A stretch of DNA of 64,000 nucleotides, taken from the NCBI GenBank assembly GCA_027364735.1, contig DAHXOT010000017.1, positions 1 through 64,000 on the forward strand, read 5' to 3'. The translations under genes were made by a program, and so were the position numbers. Of this stretch, positions 59,766 to 64,000 are shown piece after piece (position 1 is the stretch's first letter; the number at the start of each line of letters is the position of its first letter). Source of the stretch: Hydrotalea sp. GTDB taxonomy: Bacteria; Bacteroidota; Bacteroidia; Chitinophagales; Chitinophagaceae. The notes under the pieces are model-generated. The model was not told the origin of the DNA and made no database searches. It saw nothing but the letters and a program-made list of their open reading frames with translations.

Positions 59766-62078
59766 TTATCTGCCACTAATGAGTATAATTTTAGTAACTA
59801 ATTTTTCGGTTTCATTGGTGTTTTTTGCAAATACTAAATACACGCCACTGGCTACTTTTTCGTTTTTATAGTTTAATCCATTCCATATTGCCTGTCCGCC
59901 CAACGCCACTGTTTGATACACTAATCTGCCATTCATTTCTGTAATTTTTACAATAGAATTATTTTGCAAACCTCTTATGGCAATAGTACCCTTAAACTCA
60001 GGTGGTACCGGATTGGGGAAGACTAATACATTATTATTATCTGTAGTTGCTTCTGTAGCTGTACTTCTAAAACTACTAATGCCCGAGAAGGTTGAAAAAA
60101 ATACTTCGCCGGTTTTTGAGTTAATTGCAATATGATTTACATCGTTATTTAATAATGGCGAATTATTACTTGTAAAATGATAAATGGTTTGTGTGCCATC
60201 GGCCGAAATTAGCCAAACCCCATTTTTTGTTGCTATCCATTTTCTGTTAGCACCATCAACAGCAATAAATTGTACCGTTTGATTTTGAAATAAATATCCG
60301 GCAATTAAATCGGTTTGTACAACAGGCAAAACAGCATCGCAATTTTGTTGAAAAATTGTAGTTGCACATTGTACAATTGCAATACCGTTATCGGTGCCAA
60401 TCCAAATAAAACCATCTTTATCCTTTGCTAAACAATAAACGTTATTGCTGGGTAAATTTCCATTACCAATTCCGGTTCTAAAATATTTCCATTGATCGTC
60501 TGCAGTATTATCAATAGTTCCATTATTATTAAAACAAAATACGCCATTGCCTTTAGGACTAACCATCCATATTTGATTAGCATCGTCAATTACAATTTGC
60601 GATAAAGCATTTTCGGTATGTGTAAAAGGAATAGTAAATGCATTCCAAGAACCATCGGATTTTCGAACTTTTAAATCTTGAGGTGCACCATAATTACTTA
60701 TCCATAAATTATTATTTTGGTCTACAGCTAATCCGCTTATTCTATATCCATTTATATCGCCTATAGCTGGTTGAGCATAATTTTTTTTATAGATGCTTAG
60801 TTGATTAGTATTGAAATATACTAATCCTCCTCCATAACTTCCTGCCCAAAGTCCTTTATAAACCGGTTCTTCGGCCAATGTAATAAAATCGAGAACAGAA
60901 TCTAACGCAGGGGTGTTGTAGTAATTTTTAAAATTCCATTCATCATTATTAAAAGAGTATATGCCATTTCTGTTGTAAGTATAATTCCATGCAGCATCTA
61001 CACCACCGGCAGCTACAAATAAAGTATCGTTAATAAAAATCATTTCGCCACTTGCTGTGCCGGGAGGACCATTAGGAATATAGCGTTGAGTGGTAGTAGA
61101 AAAATTCGATAATCCTCCATAATAATCTGCCACCCATATTGTGTTGTTATCTGTAATAGCATTTTTAGGAAATGAAATTACTCCGGGTTGCGAAATTGTT
61201 TTTTCAATACTGCCATTCCTATTTAACTGAATTACTCTGCTGTTGCCCGTAGAGGTTTGTTGGCAAATAAGTAATTGATTGTTTGATGAGTTAACATTTA
61301 TAATATGCCAAACGGTATCGGTATAGAACAAACTCCAATTATTATTTTGTAACTGAAATAGTGAATCGTTTTTTTGAGCAAGTATTGTATTGTTTACATT
61401 AATAACATTGTTTACAGCCCCAATGCCTAAGCCGTTTGTTGTTTGATTATTCCAATAAATATAGTTGGCAAGATTAGGTGCATTGGTGGAAGCTATTTTT
61501 AAACCTTCGGTTGTAGCGGCATAAAAATAAGTTCCATCCGAAGTAAATCCGGTAACTTTTACATTGTTACCCATATTACCAATTATCCAAGTATCTTTTA
61601 TTTCTAATTTGGAAAGATCTACTTTAATAATTCCTAAGCCACTCGATAAATAAGCAAATCCATTGGTACAAAAAACAGCATAAATAGTTTTATTGCCACT
61701 AATAGCACTTTGCAAAATATCTCTAATGTTTTGAACAATACTTCCTTTTAAAATATCAATATTGCTATTGTTATAAGCAATTACTAATTGTTGGGTTGCA
61801 TCATCCCATGCAATAGCACTAACACCTATATCATTTAGTCCGTTTGTTTTGCTATATCGGTCTACCATATTATTGGCATCAACACTAAAAATATTATTAA
61901 TTGTAGCACAATAAATTTTATCGCCTTTTACAACTTGTATAGTGTTTTGATAATTTAAGTGTTCTCTCCAATAACCTATTGCAGGTATTGAATTTTGTGC
62001 GTTTAGCATGATTGCTAAAAAAAGAAACACCATCAATACAATTAACTTTTCTTTCTTTTTACTAACTACATGCATCAT
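59766..62078 (-). CDS. porZ: T9SS-associated beta-propeller protein PorZ
   Basis: A protein of about 770 aa from the ATG at 62078; an in-frame start 75 bp upstream would overlap the permease gene. A signal peptide (hydrophobic stretch ending L-N-A-Q) precedes the PorZ start, I-G-Y-W-R-E-H-L-N-Y and Y-C-A-T-I-N-N-I-F-S. Two propellers of repeated short strands (for example G-L-N-D-I-G-V-S-A-I-A-W, I-W-I-G-T-D-N-G-I-A) fill the middle. The C-terminus is a type A T9SS sorting domain (F-P-N-P-V-P-P-E-F-K-G, later Y-L-V-F-A-K-N). PorZ helps attach A-LPS to type IX substrates in Porphyromonas (known). It ends a three-gene run with the ABC transporter genes. Confidence 0.85.
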   Translation of the reverse strand: MMHVVSKKKEKLIVLMVFLFLAIMLNAQNSIPAIGYWREHLNYQNTIQVVKGDKIYCATINNIFSVDANNMVDRYSKTNGLNDIGVSAIAWDDATQQLVIAYNNSNIDILKGSIVQNIRDILQSAISGNKTIYAVFCTNGFAYLSSGLGIIKVDLSKLEIKDTWIIGNMGNNVKVTGFTSDGTYFYAATTEGLKIASTNAPNLANYIYWNNQTTNGLGIGAVNNVINVNNTILAQKNDSLFQLQNNNWSLFYTDTVWHIINVNSSNNQLLICQQTSTGNSRVIQLNRNGSIEKTISQPGVISFPKNAITDNNTIWVADYYGGLSNFSTTTQRYIPNGPPGTASGEMIFINDTLFVAAGGVDAAWNYTYNRNGIYSFNNDEWNFKNYYNTPALDSVLDFITLAEEPVYKGLWAGSYGGGLVYFNTNQLSIYKKNYAQPAIGDINGYRISGLAVDQNNNLWISNYGAPQDLKVRKSDGSWNAFTIPFTHTENALSQIVIDDANQIWMVSPKGNGVFCFNNNGTIDNTADDQWKYFRTGIGNGNLPSNNVYCLAKDKDGFIWIGTDNGIAIVQCATTIFQQNCDAVLPVVQTDLIAGYLFQNQTVQFIAVDGANRKWIATKNGVWLISADGTQTIYHFTSNNSPLLNNDVNHIAINSKTGEVFFSTFSGISSFRSTATEATTDNNNVLVFPNPVPPEFKGTIAIRGLQNNSIVKITEMNGRLVYQTVALGGQAIWNGLNYKNEKVASGVYLVFAKNTNETEKLVTKIILISGR

Positions 62079-62088
62079 TATTAATAAC

Positions 62089-63276
62089 TTATTTGTTATG
62101 AAGTGATATGTATGTTGAAATAGTACGATTATTGGTAACCCATAATACAGCAATAACCAATAATGCAGTTAATACGGTATATGCCGAAATATAACTACTC
62201 ACAAAAATATTTTGTTGTAATAAAAAACCGTGTAAAATATATTGTAAAGCAGCTACACTAATTAGTGCAATAAGTACAATAATAATATTCGATGGGAAGA
62301 ACTGGTTTAATAAAAATAATTTTAATTGTTTGGGAGAAGCTCCTAAAGTTACCAATAGCTGAATTTCGTCTTTACACGAAGCAATAGTTAATTGAATGAA
62401 TAAAGTAAATATTAATAAAGCAAATAATAGCATTACTGCTCCAGTTATCCAACTAATATTTACAATGGCATTTACAATTTGGCGATATTTAGAAAAACGT
62501 GTTTTATCGGCATCGGTAGTTAAGTTATGTTCTTTTAAATAGCTTACCAGCAAAGGATTTCCAGGGTCTTTAGTTCTAATTACTGCTCTGGAAGGTTGTG
62601 TATTTTGTGTGCTGCCATAATGTTGATTAGCCCAATCCATAAATTCTTGTGGAACTAATAGCGATGTTATTCTATCGCTAAATCCAACTATTTTTCCATT
62701 AAAAATTATTACGCCGGTTGAGGTAGTAATATTTACTTTAAACACAATCATTTTTACAACTTCTTGTGTTAACTGTGGAAGGTTTTGCGATAATGAAAAT
62801 TGAAAATTGTAAAAATCTAAAAACATATTTGGCGCAATCATAGGAATATAGTTGCTCTGTTCATTCCATTGCCAATCTTTAGTGCTAACATCAATAAATG
62901 TTGCGGGAACACTTTCGAAAGAAATTTCGGTAAAGAATGGAAAGCGATTGCTAAAGCTTTGTATAGATGATTTATATCTGCTGGGAGTTAAAATTCCTAC
63001 GGCATCAATAAAAGATTGTTGTTGTAAATTTTTAATCTCATTGTTCGATAGAGTAGTTGTGCCATAACTTTTACTGTTAAGCAGTTTATTGATAACTAAA
63101 AAATTGGCAATACTATCCTGATTGGTTTTACCATGTAATAATTCGTTATAATTTATTTCTATTTGTACAGCTGAAAAAATTAATAATAGCGCAATTGATA
63201 ATCCAATAATTGCCATTACAAATCTTGTTCTTCCCGATGCTGTTCGAATTATCTTTTGTAGCAGTTGATAAAACAT
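62089..63276 (-). CDS. FtsX/MacB-type ABC transporter permease
   Basis: A 395-aa permease. One N-terminal membrane segment (about 18-40) precedes a large extracytoplasmic domain (to about 270), then three C-terminal segments (about 275-300, 325-348, 360-385). This is the FtsX/MacB permease topology. The extracytoplasmic part may bind lipoproteins or lipid-linked molecules. It lies 35 bp after the ATPase gene and 10 bp before porZ, so the three probably form one operon. Confidence 0.85.
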   Translation of the reverse strand: MFYQLLQKIIRTASGRTRFVMAIIGLSIALLLIFSAVQIEINYNELLHGKTNQDSIANFLVINKLLNSKSYGTTTLSNNEIKNLQQQSFIDAVGILTPSRYKSSIQSFSNRFPFFTEISFESVPATFIDVSTKDWQWNEQSNYIPMIAPNMFLDFYNFQFSLSQNLPQLTQEVVKMIVFKVNITTSTGVIIFNGKIVGFSDRITSLLVPQEFMDWANQHYGSTQNTQPSRAVIRTKDPGNPLLVSYLKEHNLTTDADKTRFSKYRQIVNAIVNISWITGAVMLLFALLIFTLFIQLTIASCKDEIQLLVTLGASPKQLKLFLLNQFFPSNIIIVLIALISVAALQYILHGFLLQQNIFVSSYISAYTVLTALLVIAVLWVTNNRTISTYISLHNK

Positions 63277-63311
63277 GTATTAATAAGTTTGATATAAAAT
63301 AATCGAAAATT

Positions 63312-63959
63312 TTATAGCAATAATTTTTTGGTGTAATTAAAATGATTGTCTTCATCTAAATCGGTAATAATAAATCCTGCTTTTCTTTTAGCACATTCTT
63401 CCGAAATTAACCATGCGGCTTTATGTGTATTTTGTTCGTCTAAATGGCTAAAAGGTTCATCCATTAATAACCAATCAAAAGGCTGAACTAATGCTCTAAT
63501 TATAGCAATACGTTGTTGCTCTCCATAACTGCATAAACCTGCTTTTTGCTTTAAAATATGCACTATTCCTAATTTTTCTGCCATTTCATGAATAATATTT
63601 TTTTCATAAATGGGTGTTTGCATTACTCTTTTTAGTTCAATATTTTCTGCAGCTGTTAGGTTAGGAAACAATCGAAGGTCTTGAAATATGATACTTATTT
63701 TTTGTTGTCGAATTATGGCTAATTCATCTTTTTTTATTTCTACAATATTGGTAGAATCGTATAAAACATGGCCTTCAAAATCGTGTCGTAATTTATAAAG
63801 GATATGAATAAATGTTGTTTTACCTGTTCCGCTTGGAGCTTTAATTTTTATATATTCTTCTTTCAAAAAAGTAATGTCTTTATTCCAAATATCAGATTGC
63901 CGTTGAGAAAATATATCTTTTAAAGGTGTAGGAACAATATGTTTTAATTGAAATTGCAT
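63312..63959 (-). CDS. ABC transporter ATP-binding protein
   Basis: A 215-aa ABC ATPase with Walker A A-P-S-G-T-G-K-T-T (41-49), Q-loop Gln93 in F-Q-D-L-R, signature C-S-Y-G-E-Q-Q-R (143-150) in place of L-S-G-G-Q, Walker B L-L-M-D-E-P-F (164-170), and D-loop S-H-L-D. The usual H-loop His is not evident (I-I-T-D-L-D near the end). The ATP-binding core is complete, but the signature is atypical. It is the partner of the downstream FtsX-like permease. Confidence 0.9.
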   Translation of the reverse strand: MQFQLKHIVPTPLKDIFSQRQSDIWNKDITFLKEEYIKIKAPSGTGKTTFIHILYKLRHDFEGHVLYDSTNIVEIKKDELAIIRQQKISIIFQDLRLFPNLTAAENIELKRVMQTPIYEKNIIHEMAEKLGIVHILKQKAGLCSYGEQQRIAIIRALVQPFDWLLMDEPFSHLDEQNTHKAAWLISEECAKRKAGFIITDLDEDNHFNYTKKLLL

Positions 63960-63970
63960 TTTTGTATGTA

Positions 63971-63993
63971 AAAGGCTGCATTAAGCAGCCTTT
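63971..63993 (-). terminator. Terminator of a gene right of the window
   Basis: A 9-bp perfect stem (AAAGGCTGC / GCAGCCTTT) with a 5-nt loop; on the minus strand a T run follows. It lies upstream of the ABC ATPase gene, so it probably ends the next minus-strand gene beyond the edge. Confidence 0.6.
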
Positions 63994-64000
63994 ATGTTAA

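Noticed and set aside
59763-59777. ATTATCTGCCAC match to the left RAYT palindrome, at the porZ stop
   Set aside because: It is only half of a palindrome, lies in the coding end of porZ and has no partner arm.

Overview
This is low-GC (about one third G+C), gene-dense bacterial chromosome from a member of the Bacteroidota, most likely in or near the Chitinophagaceae. The evidence is two Sus-type glycan-uptake loci, gliding and type IX secretion genes (gldH, gldE, gldD, porZ), the futalosine menaquinone pathway gene mqnC, the almost complete absence of Shine-Dalgarno sequences, and occasional promoter-like TAnnTTTG boxes. No rRNA, tRNA, CRISPR array, prophage or complete insertion sequence was found. 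The only mobile-type gene is a REP-associated (RAYT-like) Y1 transposase at 57.8-58.4 kb.

Layout. 1-2.1 kb: the end of a Sus-type locus (two SusE/SusF-like surface lipoproteins). 2.2-5.2 kb: yicC, gldH and an OmpR-type two-component pair packed as a likely operon. 5.3-11.5 kb: an arginase-fold protein with degenerate metal ligands, PBP4 (dacB), mutL and an M3 oligopeptidase. 11.5-18.3 kb, minus strand: a split ThrE-type exporter, the PSP1/RicT protein, DNA polymerase III delta', glutathione peroxidase, ComF and RadA. 18.9-24.8 kb: a second Sus locus (susC, susD, unknown lipoprotein). 24.9-27.9 kb, minus: RNase G, a 31-codon very basic protein too short for routine gene calling, a TPR protein and HU. 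28.1-34 kb: mutY, a small membrane protein, DinB, a pair of M16 peptidases (one active, one without the zinc motif) and a PDZ aspartyl protease. 34.1-37.3 kb: mqnC, kbl and a class D beta-lactamase-like lipoprotein. 37.4-40.3 kb: a PspC/PadR envelope-stress-like unit with a small conserved-looking protein and repeated TGCAACA sites. 40.6-43.6 kb: an arsenic island (GDCCVxC protein, arsR, arsM, acr3, arsC) whose divergent promoter region has two identical-core palindromic operators. 43.8-46.9 kb: ssb, gldE, gldD and a DUF3109 protein. 47-54.5 kb: lutB, a polysaccharide-deacetylase-like protein, an EamA transporter, purH and comEC. 54.5-57.7 kb: an intergenic array of CACGGT repeats, an unrecognised 161-aa protein, and a membrane protein/histidine kinase/NarL regulator operon. 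57.7-58.5 kb: the RAYT between two related palindromes. 58.5-64 kb, minus: a stand-alone C-terminal half of carB, then an ABC ATPase, an FtsX-like permease and porZ in one apparent operon.

How the genes work together. Most of the window is housekeeping: DNA repair and replication (mutL, mutY, radA, holB, ssb, HU), nucleotide synthesis (purH, carB half), RNA turnover (yicC, rng) and cell-wall remodelling. The envelope-specific part is typical of gliding polymer degraders: Sus systems take up glycans, T9SS/Gld parts export surface proteins, and two-component systems sit beside them. The points most worth a second look are the RAYT with its flanking REP-like palindromes, the CACGGT array beside an unassigned gene and a signalling operon, the half-length carB, the catalytically degenerate arginase and MutL proteins, the tiny basic protein upstream of rng, and the dual-operator arsenic region.
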